64,000 nucleotides of DNA from Nocardia aurantiaca (GTDB lineage: Bacteria > Actinomycetota > Actinomycetes > Mycobacteriales > Mycobacteriaceae): contig NZ_WMBB01000013.1 in the NCBI RefSeq assembly GCF_009708175.1, positions 143,788 to 207,787 of the forward strand, read 5' to 3'. Below, piece after piece: positions 17,774 to 25,922 of the stretch. Position 1 is the first letter of the stretch; each line of letters opens with the position of its first letter. Both the position numbers and the translations under genes were made by a program. Under the pieces are notes generated by a model, which searched no databases, had not been told where the DNA came from, and saw only the letters and a program-made list of their open reading frames with translations.

Positions 17774-17786
17774 GGGTTCAAGATAC

Positions 17787-17802
17787 TTGAATAGTTACTC
17801 AA
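17787..17802 (-). promoter_or_regulatory. TetR autoregulatory operator
   Basis: TTGAATAGTTACTCAA (plus-strand reading) is an inverted repeat (TTGA/TCAA arms) located 13 bp before the tetR start codon and paired with the site at 17108-17123. Confidence 0.6.
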
Positions 17803-17944
17803 GAATCAAGGGTGCAGTGACGACCGTACCGATACGCCCGGCCGACGCGATTGCGCCATATTCCCTGCGTGAACTCCTACTCTTCAGTAGCATTCGATTG
17901 TAAGCCCAACGGGGTGAACAACTTTCGATCGCACGGGGTGGTCC

Positions 17945-19441
17945 ATGACAGCACCGGCAACAGGAAGCACCGAACTCCACCCGCCGCGGTGGCAGCCCGC
18001 GCCCATGCGCTGGCACAACACGCCGGTCACGTGGGGGCAATCGTGGCGGCTGGCGCTCGGGCTGCCCAAGCGGGTGCGGGAGCGCACCATCATGCAGTAC
18101 CTGGCGGCCGATCTGCCCGGTCAGGACGATGTGCTGGTCGCGCGGCTGCCCATGGCGAAGTTCGTCATCGTGCGCAGTCCGGAGCTGGTGCGGCAGGTGC
18201 TGATCTCCAATCATGAGAACTATGTGCGCGGCGCCGAATTCGACATGCTCGCAGTGGTTTTCGGGCAGGGCCTGGTGACGCAGCGCGACGATCGGCTCTA
18301 CCACCGCAACAAGCGGCTGGTGCAGCCGATCTTCGCGCGCAGCGCCATCGACCAGTTCGACGTGCCGATGGTCGAGGCGGCGCAGGAGACGGCCCGGCGG
18401 TTGCGGGAGGCCGGGAAGCCGGTCGACGTGGGTGTGGAGATGACCCGGCTGATGCTGGACATCGTGGCGCGCACCATGTTCGGCACCGATCTGAACGGTC
18501 CCATCTCGAAGATCAAGTTGAAGCGGCTGCTGAAGTTCTTCGGCGTGGGTGTGATCACCAATGTCAGCCGGACGCTGCGGCCGCTGTCCATGTGGGTGGT
18601 GCGGCGCACCGAGAAGCCGGAAAAACAAGCGGGATCACGGCTTCCGATTCGCGCCATGCGCGCCGCCTCCTGGATAGCCGCCCCGCACATCATGTTCGAG
18701 CTGCGGGGCATCGAGAACGCGGTCGCCGGAATCATCGCCGACCACCGTGAGGGACGCATCACGCGCAAGGACAATCTGCTCGGGCTGCTCATGGCGGCCA
18801 CCGATCCCGAGACCGGGCACAGCTACACCGATCTCGAGATCCGAGATGAGCTCATGACGTTCATCGGCGCGGGCATGGAGACCTCCGCCACCGCGTTGAC
18901 GTGGGTATGGAAGCTGCTCGCCGACCACCCCGCGGTACGGGAGCGCCTCTACGAGGAGCTGGGCACCGTGCTGGCCGGCCGCGTCCCCACCGCGGCCGAC
19001 GTCGACAAGCTGGTGTGGACCAAGGCCATCTTCCTGGAGACGATGCGGCTGTACCCGCCGATCATGGCGTTCAGCAAGGTGGCGCTGGGTGAGGATGTGC
19101 TGGCCGGGTATCGCATCAAACCCGGCACCACGATCATGGTGAGCATGCACGGGGTGCACGGCAATCCCCGAATCTGGGACCGCGCGAGCGAATTCGATCC
19201 GACGCGCTATCTGCCGCAGAACATGACCCGGCCGCATCGGGAGGCGTCGCTGGCGTTCGGGGCGGGCAAGCGCATCTGCATCGCGCAGAACTTCGCCACC
19301 ATGGAGGTGGTGCTCGCCATAGCCACCATCGCCCAGCAGCTGGATCTGTGCCTTGCCACGAATGAGCCCATCCGGCCGCAGCTTTCGTTCATCGGGGCGC
19401 CGGACAAGCCGCTGCTCATGCGGGCCGTGCCACGCCCCTGA
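17945..19441 (+). CDS. Cytochrome P450 (CYP4/CYP102-like fold group)
   Basis: This 498-residue P450 is longer than the soluble actinobacterial type. It has I-helix GAGMETSAT, K-helix ETMRLYPP and heme loop FGAGKRIC445IA. The E-x-x-R-L-Y-P-P and GKRIC features resemble the fatty-acid/eukaryotic-like group (mycobacterial CYP137/138-type) more than CYP105/107. No transmembrane anchor is evident. No redox partner gene is adjacent. The ATG at 17945 follows a weak GGGTGG. The substrate is unknown. Confidence 0.88.
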   Translation: MTAPATGSTELHPPRWQPAPMRWHNTPVTWGQSWRLALGLPKRVRERTIMQYLAADLPGQDDVLVARLPMAKFVIVRSPELVRQVLISNHENYVRGAEFDMLAVVFGQGLVTQRDDRLYHRNKRLVQPIFARSAIDQFDVPMVEAAQETARRLREAGKPVDVGVEMTRLMLDIVARTMFGTDLNGPISKIKLKRLLKFFGVGVITNVSRTLRPLSMWVVRRTEKPEKQAGSRLPIRAMRAASWIAAPHIMFELRGIENAVAGIIADHREGRITRKDNLLGLLMAATDPETGHSYTDLEIRDELMTFIGAGMETSATALTWVWKLLADHPAVRERLYEELGTVLAGRVPTAADVDKLVWTKAIFLETMRLYPPIMAFSKVALGEDVLAGYRIKPGTTIMVSMHGVHGNPRIWDRASEFDPTRYLPQNMTRPHREASLAFGAGKRICIAQNFATMEVVLAIATIAQQLDLCLATNEPIRPQLSFIGAPDKPLLMRAVPRP

Positions 19442-19694
19442 CCCTCAGCCGCTGACCCGACACTCCGGTTCCCGGCCCCCAGTGCCCGACGCACAGCCCG
19501 CCTGAGGCAGCACGGACTTCAGGTTTCGGCGGCAGGAGTCAATCGGCCGGCGCGACCAACGCCGACACCGGCTCCGGTAAGAGACGCCCACGGACACAAC
19601 CATTCACGTCGATGATCGGCGATGCCCCCGGGGCGTCACGACACAGTTCGGCGGCAGCACCCCCGCAGGGTCTTGCGTGTTGGCAGACCTCCTC
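19442..19694. other. Non-coding gap after P450
   Basis: This 253-bp interval has no supported gene. It probably holds the P450 terminator and upstream DNA of the TetR promoter. Confidence 0.5.
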
Positions 19695-19746
19695 TTGACA
19701 TCGAGATTTCGTGCATTAATTTGTTGCATGAAACTTCTGCACGAAA
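19695..19746 (+). promoter_or_regulatory. TetR promoter with three half-site operator
   Basis: TTGACA (19695-19700) and TAATTT (19717-19722) are separated by 16 bp. Overlapping and following them are TTTCGTGCA (19707-19715), TGCATGAAA (19725-19733) and TGCACGAAA (19738-19746). The first is the inverted form of the other two. The arrangement suggests an autoregulated promoter for the tetR-dioxygenase operon. Confidence 0.6.
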
Positions 19747-19755
19747 TGAGGATTG

Positions 19756-20367
19756 ATGTCACCACGCAAGTACCGAATGGGCGCCAGGGCCGATGCGGTA
19801 CAGCAAACCCGGGATCGCATCGTGGCTGCGGCGATGGCACTGCACGCCGAGCGTGGTGTGCAAGCGACAGGGTGGGACGACATCGCGGCCGCCGCGGGTG
19901 TGTCGGCGGCGACCGTCTATCGGCACTTCGGTTCACTCGATGAATTGATCCCTGCCTGTGCGCAGACGGTGTTCGCCATCATCGTCCCGCCCACGCTGGA
20001 AGAGGCCCGCCGCCAGTTCGCGACGATGGACGACCTCACCGACCGGTTCGAACACCTCGCACGCGAATCGGCCCATTGCTACCAGCGGGGCGAGCAGTGG
20101 CTGCACGCCGCCTATCGTGAGCGGGATTTCATCCCCGCATTGGCCGCGGCACTGGCCGTTATCGAGGACACCCTGAAGGTCCTCGTAAATGCGGCGGCGG
20201 ACCGACGGCTGACGAAGGCGCAGAACAGCGAGCTGTTCGTCCTGTGCAACTTCCCGCTGTGGAAGCAACTCGTCGACAGCGGCCTCGGATACGCGAACGC
20301 GGAGGCCGCATGCATCGGATTGGTCCGCGACGCGGTGTCGCGGATTGTGGATGATCGGAGAACCTGA
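19756..20367 (+). CDS. TetR-family regulator of HOD-like operon
   Basis: This 203-residue TetR protein has an N-terminal HTH (IVAAAMALHAERGVQATGWDDIAAAAGVSAATVYRHF) and a helical ligand domain. ATG 19756 is chosen because TGAGGA lies 6 bases upstream; a TTG one codon earlier is in frame. The stop overlaps the start of the HOD-like gene (TGATG), so both are co-translated. The strong inverted repeats covering its own promoter suggest autorepression, with the ligand probably being a substrate of the downstream enzyme. Confidence 0.9.
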   Translation: MSPRKYRMGARADAVQQTRDRIVAAAMALHAERGVQATGWDDIAAAAGVSAATVYRHFGSLDELIPACAQTVFAIIVPPTLEEARRQFATMDDLTDRFEHLARESAHCYQRGEQWLHAAYRERDFIPALAAALAVIEDTLKVLVNAAADRRLTKAQNSELFVLCNFPLWKQLVDSGLGYANAEAACIGLVRDAVSRIVDDRRT

Positions 20368-21164
20368 TGACACAGACGACGATGCCGCCGCGCATCGCGG
20401 TCGACAAGATCGGCGATGGCGAGCCGGCGCTGCTCTTCCTGCCGGGATGGTGCGACTTCCGTAGTCTCTTCCGCGATCTGCTGCCTCTCACGGGGCGGCA
20501 TCGCACCAGCGTATCGCTCGACTGGCGCGGCCACGGCGGCTCGGATCGCGCCCTGGTCGACTTCGGGGCCATCGAACTCGCCGACGACGCGCAGCGCGTT
20601 ATCGAAGACCTCGGGCTGGCTCGCGTGATCCCCATCGGTCAGGCCCACGCCGGATGGATTGCGCTGGAGTTGCGCCGCCGCCTCGGTCCGGAGCGCGTGC
20701 CGGGTGTGGTTTTTCTCGACTGGATGGTGCTCGGTCCGCCTCCCGGATTCCTCGACGCGCTCGTTGGCCTGCAGAACCTTGCCGCATCGGAGGGCGTACG
20801 CGCTGCGTTGATGGAGATGTGGACGCGCGGCATCGACTCGCCGGCAGTGCATGCGCACGTCGCGAGGATGTCCACGCATGGATTCGACATGTGGGCGCGT
20901 GCCGGGCGCGAGATCGCGGCGGGGTTCGCCGCCAATGGCTCGCCGGTGGCCGCGCTGGAGGCCCTCGCCTGCCCAGCACTGCACGTGTACGCCCAACCGA
21001 CCGACGATGAATTCCTCAGCGCCCAAAAGGCTTACGCGGCCGCGCACCCATCGTTCCACGTCCAGCGCCTCGACGCCTCGAGCCACTTCCCGGTGCTGGA
21101 GGTCCCCGGCGAGATCGCCACAGCGATCGAGGCGTTCGCCGGCGAGGTCGAAGCCATCGACTGA
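20367..21164 (+). CDS. Alpha/beta-hydrolase of the cofactor-free 2,4-dioxygenase (HOD/AqdC-like) family
   Basis: This 265-residue protein aligns by eye along its length with 3-hydroxy-4-oxoquinaldine 2,4-dioxygenase (HOD). Shared stretches include DWRGH56G, LD118WM, YDxW-like FDMWARAGREI, NGSP, QPT and SH240FP. The spacing of D118, H240 and W152 equals that of the HOD catalytic Asp, His and Trp. HOD-type enzymes cleave quinolones with O2 and no cofactor, releasing CO; AqdC relatives degrade the Pseudomonas quinolone signal. The nucleophile-elbow serine of the family is Ala93 here (GQAHAGW). A related activity or a different substrate is possible. It is co-translated with a TetR regulator. Confidence 0.72.
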   Translation: MTQTTMPPRIAVDKIGDGEPALLFLPGWCDFRSLFRDLLPLTGRHRTSVSLDWRGHGGSDRALVDFGAIELADDAQRVIEDLGLARVIPIGQAHAGWIALELRRRLGPERVPGVVFLDWMVLGPPPGFLDALVGLQNLAASEGVRAALMEMWTRGIDSPAVHAHVARMSTHGFDMWARAGREIAAGFAANGSPVAALEALACPALHVYAQPTDDEFLSAQKAYAAAHPSFHVQRLDASSHFPVLEVPGEIATAIEAFAGEVEAID

Positions 21165-21204
21165 ACCGCCTGGCGTCGTCAGCGACACCCGATCCGCGCG
21201 ACCG

Positions 21205-22308
21205 CTAAGCCGCGGTGCTTTTCGCCGTTGCCGCCTGCCGGTTCGCCGAGCGAGCGAGGGCGGCCCAGTTCTCGGCCTGCTGGGCGGCGAGTTCGGCGAC
21301 GATCTCGGCGCAGTAGGGCGGAAGGTTGGCGGCCATGTCCGCCCAGGCATCGGGGTCCGCGGGGATCGTGTCGAGCAAGCGGAGGAGCTGCTTGCCGGAT
21401 TCGGTGCGGGCCAGGGCGGGATCCGAGCGCAGGCTCCGCACAGCGCGGGCGAGGTACGGCAGGTCCGTGGCGGCGGACTCGACCCACGGTGCCGCGGCTT
21501 GGCGACGGTCGTCACGGATCCGTTCGGGTCGGCACTGACGTTCGAGCGGCTGCACCGCAGGGGACGGGTGCCGCGGGAGTCGGCGAGCGGGATTCGCGGT
21601 CGCTCGTTTCCGGATGGCCGCGATGGTGCGCTCGGACAAGCCGATCACCTGGGCCAGCTGGTGATTCGACCAGTCGGGGTAGAACGACAGCGCCTGTTCG
21701 GCCGCGGCCTTGCGGTCGGCGGCGGACAATGGCAGCCCGTGCGCGCTGTTCAGCCGGATCGCGAGCAACAGCGCCTGCCCGTCGTCGCCGTCGAAATAGA
21801 CGGCGTCGATCCATTGCGCACCGCTGAACATCGCCGCCCGCACGCGGTGCGCGCCGTCGATCACCGTCATGCGCGCCCGGTGCACGACGATCGGCGGCAG
21901 GGCCGCGGCGACCTCCGACAGGGCGGTGACATGCCTCGAGTTCTCGCCGGATTGCCGGATCGAGTTGTCGATACACAGGCGGTCCAGCGGGATTCGAACG
22001 ATATCCGAGGGATCCGGTTCCAGGAGAGCGAGATTCGCGTTCAGATGAACTCGAATGGAAGACTCCCCCGGTCGCACCGCCCGGGCGGCAATCCACTGCC
22101 AGATGCCGCCACGAAGGTGAATCCACCACGCATTCTTCGGTCCGAGCACAGCTGTCTCCCAACGCCGAGCAGCCCCGATTCCCGGAGTGCTCCGCAAGCG
22201 TTTCCGGGCAAGGCCTACCAACGACGCGCCAGGCGGCATCACAGGGACTACCGGCAAGATTCCCGCTCGCGCGGGTGCGTGTACGCCGCAGTGTAACGAT
22301 GGATGCAC
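21205..22308 (-). CDS. StrR-like ParB/KorB-domain transcriptional regulator
   Basis: This protein is up to 367 residues long. The core matches StrR-type activators: a ParB-like N domain (IPLDRL ... LPPIVVHRARMTVIDGAHRVRAAMF ... VYFDGDD), the LNSAHGLPLSAADRKAAAEQ segment, and an HTH (WSNHQLAQVIGLSERTIAAIRKR). StrR relatives activate antibiotic biosynthesis clusters such as that for streptomycin. No such cluster is visible nearby, only P450s, so the target is unknown. The GTG at 22308 gives the longest frame; the first ~90 residues are poorly conserved and a later start (for example ATG 22239) is possible. Confidence 0.75.
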   Translation of the reverse strand: MHPSLHCGVHAPARAGILPVVPVMPPGASLVGLARKRLRSTPGIGAARRWETAVLGPKNAWWIHLRGGIWQWIAARAVRPGESSIRVHLNANLALLEPDPSDIVRIPLDRLCIDNSIRQSGENSRHVTALSEVAAALPPIVVHRARMTVIDGAHRVRAAMFSGAQWIDAVYFDGDDGQALLLAIRLNSAHGLPLSAADRKAAAEQALSFYPDWSNHQLAQVIGLSERTIAAIRKRATANPARRLPRHPSPAVQPLERQCRPERIRDDRRQAAAPWVESAATDLPYLARAVRSLRSDPALARTESGKQLLRLLDTIPADPDAWADMAANLPPYCAEIVAELAAQQAENWAALARSANRQAATAKSTAA

Positions 22309-22590
22309 ATGATCTTCAATTGAGCAAATCGTGAGCCTGCCTGCGGGTTTTATGGCGAATCATGCTGACCTGGCACGCATGCCCGCCGCGTATTCGAGCG
22401 GTGTTATATACACAACAAACATTGCCGATGGTCTGTTTGCTGGCACCCGGATGATCCACTGAGCTCGCATGGGACATGTCACCCTCCGTCGTCCCGGCAT
22501 GGTCTTGGCCGGAATCCGGATGCTCCGAGCGATGCTGGGCTCAGATGGATGCCGGCCAAAACACGCCGGAATGACGAAACGGCTTCACGC
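22309..22590. other. Non-coding gap with AT-rich promoter-like stretch
   Basis: No gene is supported here. GTGTTATATACAC (22401-22413) is an AT-rich inverted repeat about 95 bp upstream of the StrR-like gene and may be its promoter or operator. Confidence 0.4.
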
Positions 22591-23607
22591 TCAGTAGTCC
22601 ACCTCCGCCTCCGGATCCCGGACGGTGACCAGCGCGGCGGTGGTGTACTGATCCAGCGCCATGAGCACGGCCCGAGCCTGAACGGCCTTCCATCCGCCGT
22701 CGAGCGTCCGCAGCCGCAGCCGCCCCGAGGTGCGGCTGTGAGCGAGGTTGCGGCTCATGGCTTTCGCCGTCCCCAGATCTTCCGGATGGATCGCCGGCTC
22801 CGGCTCCCCCGCCAGCGACTGCCACGCGATGCCGGGCATGGCCGGACCCATCCAGCGCAGCAGCCGCAGCGTGCGCAGGTCGACAATGGCCCTGAAATCC
22901 CCCTCGGCCGCAGCGGCATCCAGCACCCGGTGCTCGAGAATCACCGGCGGCGGCGCCGCACTGACGTCGGTGGCGTCACCGATATCGTGGGTGACCCCGC
23001 GCAGGAAGACCTCGGATTCGCCTGCGGCATTGCGCTCTTCGAGCATCCGGCACGAGAAGTGCGCCGCCCGCAGCGCACCGTCATCCCGACGCACCGTCCA
23101 CACCGCCTGATGTTCGGTGCCCGGCGCGGACCTGACCACCTTCGCCAGGGCATCCGACTCGTCGCTATTGGTGATGACGCGGGTGAACACCCCCGCGATG
23201 GCATGCTCGCGCGCCCTGTTCTCCGGCGCCACGCCATACAGATCCAGTAGATCATCCGACCGCGTCGACTTGGATGTGGACAGGTTGAAGTACCAAGCCC
23301 CCACCGGATCCCGCGGCGGCACCTCCTCCTCCACGGGACCCGACCACACCAACACCGCATGCATCCGCTCCGGCGTGATCAGCAATGGCATGGTGAGGGT
23401 CCGCCGCCGTCCGCTGTCGCTCATGATCTCCACCGGCTCGAGCGCTTCCGCTGTCGCCGCCACCGCCCCACGAAGGGTCGCCAACGTCTCGCGCTGACGG
23501 AATATCTGCGTCAATGGCACGAATTTCCTTGGCGCACTGCCCAACCCGATGACCGTCGGCTCACCGCCGCCAAAGGTCTCGATCAACAGCCATCGCGTAC
23601 CGACCAT
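22591..23607 (-). CDS. Rv3651-like PAS/GAF-fold protein (paralogue 1)
   Basis: This 338-residue protein resembles mycobacterial Rv3651. The N-terminal domain has RWLLIETFGGGEPTVIGLG and FVPLTQ, followed by HAVLVWSGP, a middle region with GAWYFNL, and a C-terminal PAS-like part (HFSCRMLEE ... LRLLRWMGPAMPG ... EDLGTAKAMSR). The family is thought to be a multi-domain PAS/GAF-type signalling protein of unknown ligand. Two more members lie at 52087-53301 and 53452-54478. The start is given by ATG 23607. The SDR gene that starts at 24438 ends 15 bp upstream, so they may be co-transcribed. Confidence 0.75.
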   Translation of the reverse strand: MVGTRWLLIETFGGGEPTVIGLGSAPRKFVPLTQIFRQRETLATLRGAVAATAEALEPVEIMSDSGRRRTLTMPLLITPERMHAVLVWSGPVEEEVPPRDPVGAWYFNLSTSKSTRSDDLLDLYGVAPENRAREHAIAGVFTRVITNSDESDALAKVVRSAPGTEHQAVWTVRRDDGALRAAHFSCRMLEERNAAGESEVFLRGVTHDIGDATDVSAAPPPVILEHRVLDAAAAEGDFRAIVDLRTLRLLRWMGPAMPGIAWQSLAGEPEPAIHPEDLGTAKAMSRNLAHSRTSGRLRLRTLDGGWKAVQARAVLMALDQYTTAALVTVRDPEAEVDY

Positions 23608-23622
23608 CCGTGCCTTCCCCTC

Positions 23623-24438
23623 TCATCCCCTGACCACAAGCCGAATCAGCCTCTCGTACTGCCCGCCCGCCACCCTGGCGGCGACTTCGGCGAGGATCGC
23701 GTCGGGTCCTATCAGTACACGACTCTGCCCCCGTTCGATACCACGCAAAATCACCCGCGCCGCCGCACCCGGATCCGTCCGCGCGACATGCCGGTCGAAC
23801 CGCTCCGCCGCCCTGTCCGCATCCACCCCCGCCGCCGCGAGCGCCGACCAGGCGATCCCGGTCTTCACCCCACCCGGAAAAACGCAGCTCACAGCCACAT
23901 TCGGCTGCCCACGCAACTCCGACCGCAAGGACTCGGTGAACCCGCGAACCGCGAACTTGGCCGCCGTATAGGGCGCGGCCCCAGCCAGCCCGATCAACCC
24001 ATACGCCGATGAGAGATTGGCGATCCTCCCCTGCGGCGACTTCACCACATACGGCAAAAACGCCTTGGTCGTCACCACGGTCGCCCCGAAGTTCGCCCGC
24101 ATCACCGCATCGAAATCCCCCGGCCCCGACTCGAGCACCCCACCGTAGAACAACCTCCCCGCATTGTTGATCAACACATCAACTCCCCCCAACCGCCCCA
24201 CGACCTCGTCCGCAACCTCCCCCATCCGCTCCACATCCGCCGCATCGGCCACCACCCCAACAACTTTCGCCCCCCGCCCCTGAAGCTCCTCCACCGTCTC
24301 CGCGAGCCGCTCCCCATCCACATCCACCAACCCCAGCGACCCCCCGGCCCCAGCCAACCGCACCGCCAACTCACGCCCGATTCCGGCCCCCGCCCCGGTG
24401 ACGACAGCAACCCGACCCGCATAAAAGCTATGTTCCAT
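23623..24438 (-). CDS. Short-chain dehydrogenase/reductase
   Basis: This SDR of about 271 residues has TGAGAGIGRELAVRL (cofactor loop), LINNAG, NLSSAYG and the catalytic YTAAK, followed by SCVFPGGVKTGI. It resembles the SDRs of actinobacterial acyl/steroid metabolism. ATG at 24436-24438 is chosen because the fold starts at VAVVTGAG and upstream residues are non-homologous; the ribosome site is weak. The downstream Rv3651-like gene begins 15 bp after the stop. Confidence 0.87.
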   Translation of the reverse strand: MEHSFYAGRVAVVTGAGAGIGRELAVRLAGAGGSLGLVDVDGERLAETVEELQGRGAKVVGVVADAADVERMGEVADEVVGRLGGVDVLINNAGRLFYGGVLESGPGDFDAVMRANFGATVVTTKAFLPYVVKSPQGRIANLSSAYGLIGLAGAAPYTAAKFAVRGFTESLRSELRGQPNVAVSCVFPGGVKTGIAWSALAAAGVDADRAAERFDRHVARTDPGAAARVILRGIERGQSRVLIGPDAILAEVAARVAGGQYERLIRLVVRG

Positions 24439-24551
24439 GCCCGTGAGTCTGCACAGCGTCCAGGCATCTCGCGAGACATGTTCCGCCGCAAAGCCGATCG
24501 CCGAACAACGCGGATATGCTCTCCGGCAGAGCGTTTCATAATATCTGCGGT

Positions 24552-25049
24552 GTGAGCGCCGTGATTTCCGCCTTGATCGCCGTTGCCGGAACGCTGCTCG
24601 GCAGCGGGGCAACTTTCCTCTTCCAGCGCATCACTGCGGACCGAGCAGCGGGTCAGGCCGCTGCCGAGCGTCTTCGACAGGATCGGCTCAATGCTTACAA
24701 CGCCTTCGCCGATATGGCCCTGGAGTACCGCAGGACCCAGATCGACCGGTGGTACCGGATCCAGGAAGGTGGTCCGGATATCGAAGAGGCGACCAGGGCG
24801 GAGTCATACACCAAGCGCACCGCCCTGCGCAGCGCCTTGCTGCGCGTGCAGCTGTTGACCAGCGATACACGCCTGCATGAGCTGGGCAGCAAGATCATCG
24901 AGGTCACTCAGGCCATTCATCGCGCCGCCGATCTGCAGGCACGAAACGAGCGCGGCGATGAATCCAAGGCAATGATCGACGCTTTCGTCAAGCACGCCGC
25001 CATCGAGGTCCAGTCGGCTTTGATCGCTCTGGTACGCGTGGGCGGATAA
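24552..25049 (+). CDS. Small membrane-anchored hypothetical protein
   Basis: This protein of about 165 residues has a single N-terminal TM helix (VISALIAVAGTLLGSGATFLF) followed by a charged, mostly helical cytoplasmic region (ADRAAGQAAAERLRQDRLNAYNAFADMALEYR...). This layout, one TM plus a long helical tail, recurs in actinomycete genomes, but no function is known. GTG 24552 is preferred over the upstream ATG because the TM begins there. Its promoter would lie between it and the divergent SDR gene. Confidence 0.6.
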   Translation: MSAVISALIAVAGTLLGSGATFLFQRITADRAAGQAAAERLRQDRLNAYNAFADMALEYRRTQIDRWYRIQEGGPDIEEATRAESYTKRTALRSALLRVQLLTSDTRLHELGSKIIEVTQAIHRAADLQARNERGDESKAMIDAFVKHAAIEVQSALIALVRVGG

Positions 25050-25270
25050 CGCACGAACGATGTTGACGGAAGGCGAACCCGATCCTCTGGCAGGTGCAGA
25101 CGCTCGCCGCTGTGATCGGACAGGCCTTCAATGCGAATCCTGGCGCGCCTTCTTCCGCACGCCCACCTCATTACCAGGGTGCGGAACGACTACTTCGAGG
25201 CGAATTCGGCAGTGCTGAACTATGATTCATGCCCAGCTTCGCAATTCTGTCGATCGGGAGGGGACGCGCG
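25050..25270. other. Non-coding gap
   Basis: No gene or clear regulatory element is seen in this interval. Confidence 0.4.
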
Positions 25271-25532
25271 TTGTCGCGGATCGATGCACCACCGGCGCTG
25301 GTCGATCGAATCGACGAGATGTCCCTGCTACTGGGATGCATCGATCGCGCCGTACAGGCTGGCGAGGGTGCGGTGGTGGTGCTGCAGGGTGAGGCAGGTG
25401 TCGGCAAGAGCACCCTGTTGAAGACGTTCAGCGAGCACGCAGCCGAACGGCACCCCGATGGAGTCTTTTGTTGCGCGACCTTTCGCTGCAGATCTCGGAC
25501 GCGCAAACCTTCAACAGCCGCCCCCGCCCCCC
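25271..25532 (+). pseudogene. Truncated AAA/LuxR-type ATPase remnant
   Basis: A TTG at 25271 after GGGAGGGG opens a frame reading LSRIDAPPALVDR..EMSLLLGCID, with a perfect P-loop GEAGVGKST, as in LuxR-type or STAND ATPases. After about 70 codons the sense is lost. One base shift near 25467 would continue LLLRDLSLQISDAQTF, then no similarity remains. The frame runs into the end of the convergent DUF397 gene at 25533. It is probably the 5' stump of a larger regulator (normally ~900 residues) removed by deletion or by arrival of the XRE-DUF397 pair. Confidence 0.55.
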
Positions 25533-25922
25533 TCAAACTGCGAAGAACTCCCCGTCGCGTACTCCCGACGTGAAGGCGGACCATTCAGCGGCAGTGTATG
25601 TAAGGCATGTCCCGTCCGCGGAACGCATGCTGACCGCGCCGGTTCCAGTGGTGCGATCGATGGCTGGCACGCCCTCTGCGGTGACCCCGATGTCGGTTTC
25701 CAGTACCGAGCCCAGGAAGGCAGGCCAACTCGCCGACTCGATTGCGATCAGGGGTTGTTCGGCAGGGTTGTTGGCAGGATTGCGGAGGTACTTGCTGTCA
25801 CGAACGAACACCCGTTCACTGTCGAAGGCCACCTCGACGCATTCTCCGCCGTTCGACCCGCTGTAGCTGGACTTCCGCCACGTGAGGGCGATGGTGTTCA
25901 TTATTGGTCGCTCCGAACTCAT
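25533..25922 (-). CDS. DUF397 protein
   Basis: The first DUF397 signature is TWRKSSYSGSNGGECVEVAF and V.VRDSK. After a longer-than-usual middle, a second C-terminal half-signature YTAAEWSAFTSGVRDGEF occurs, so it looks like a stretched or partly duplicated DUF397 domain (129 residues versus ~60-80 typical). DUF397 proteins are co-encoded with XRE/DUF5753 regulators and are thought to modulate them, as in BldB/WhiJ-type pairs. ATG 25922 overlaps the upstream stop (ATGA); an alternative ATG at 25901 with GGAG upstream gives the usual N-terminus. Confidence 0.8.
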   Translation of the reverse strand: MSSERPIMNTIALTWRKSSYSGSNGGECVEVAFDSERVFVRDSKYLRNPANNPAEQPLIAIESASWPAFLGSVLETDIGVTAEGVPAIDRTTGTGAVSMRSADGTCLTYTAAEWSAFTSGVRDGEFFAV

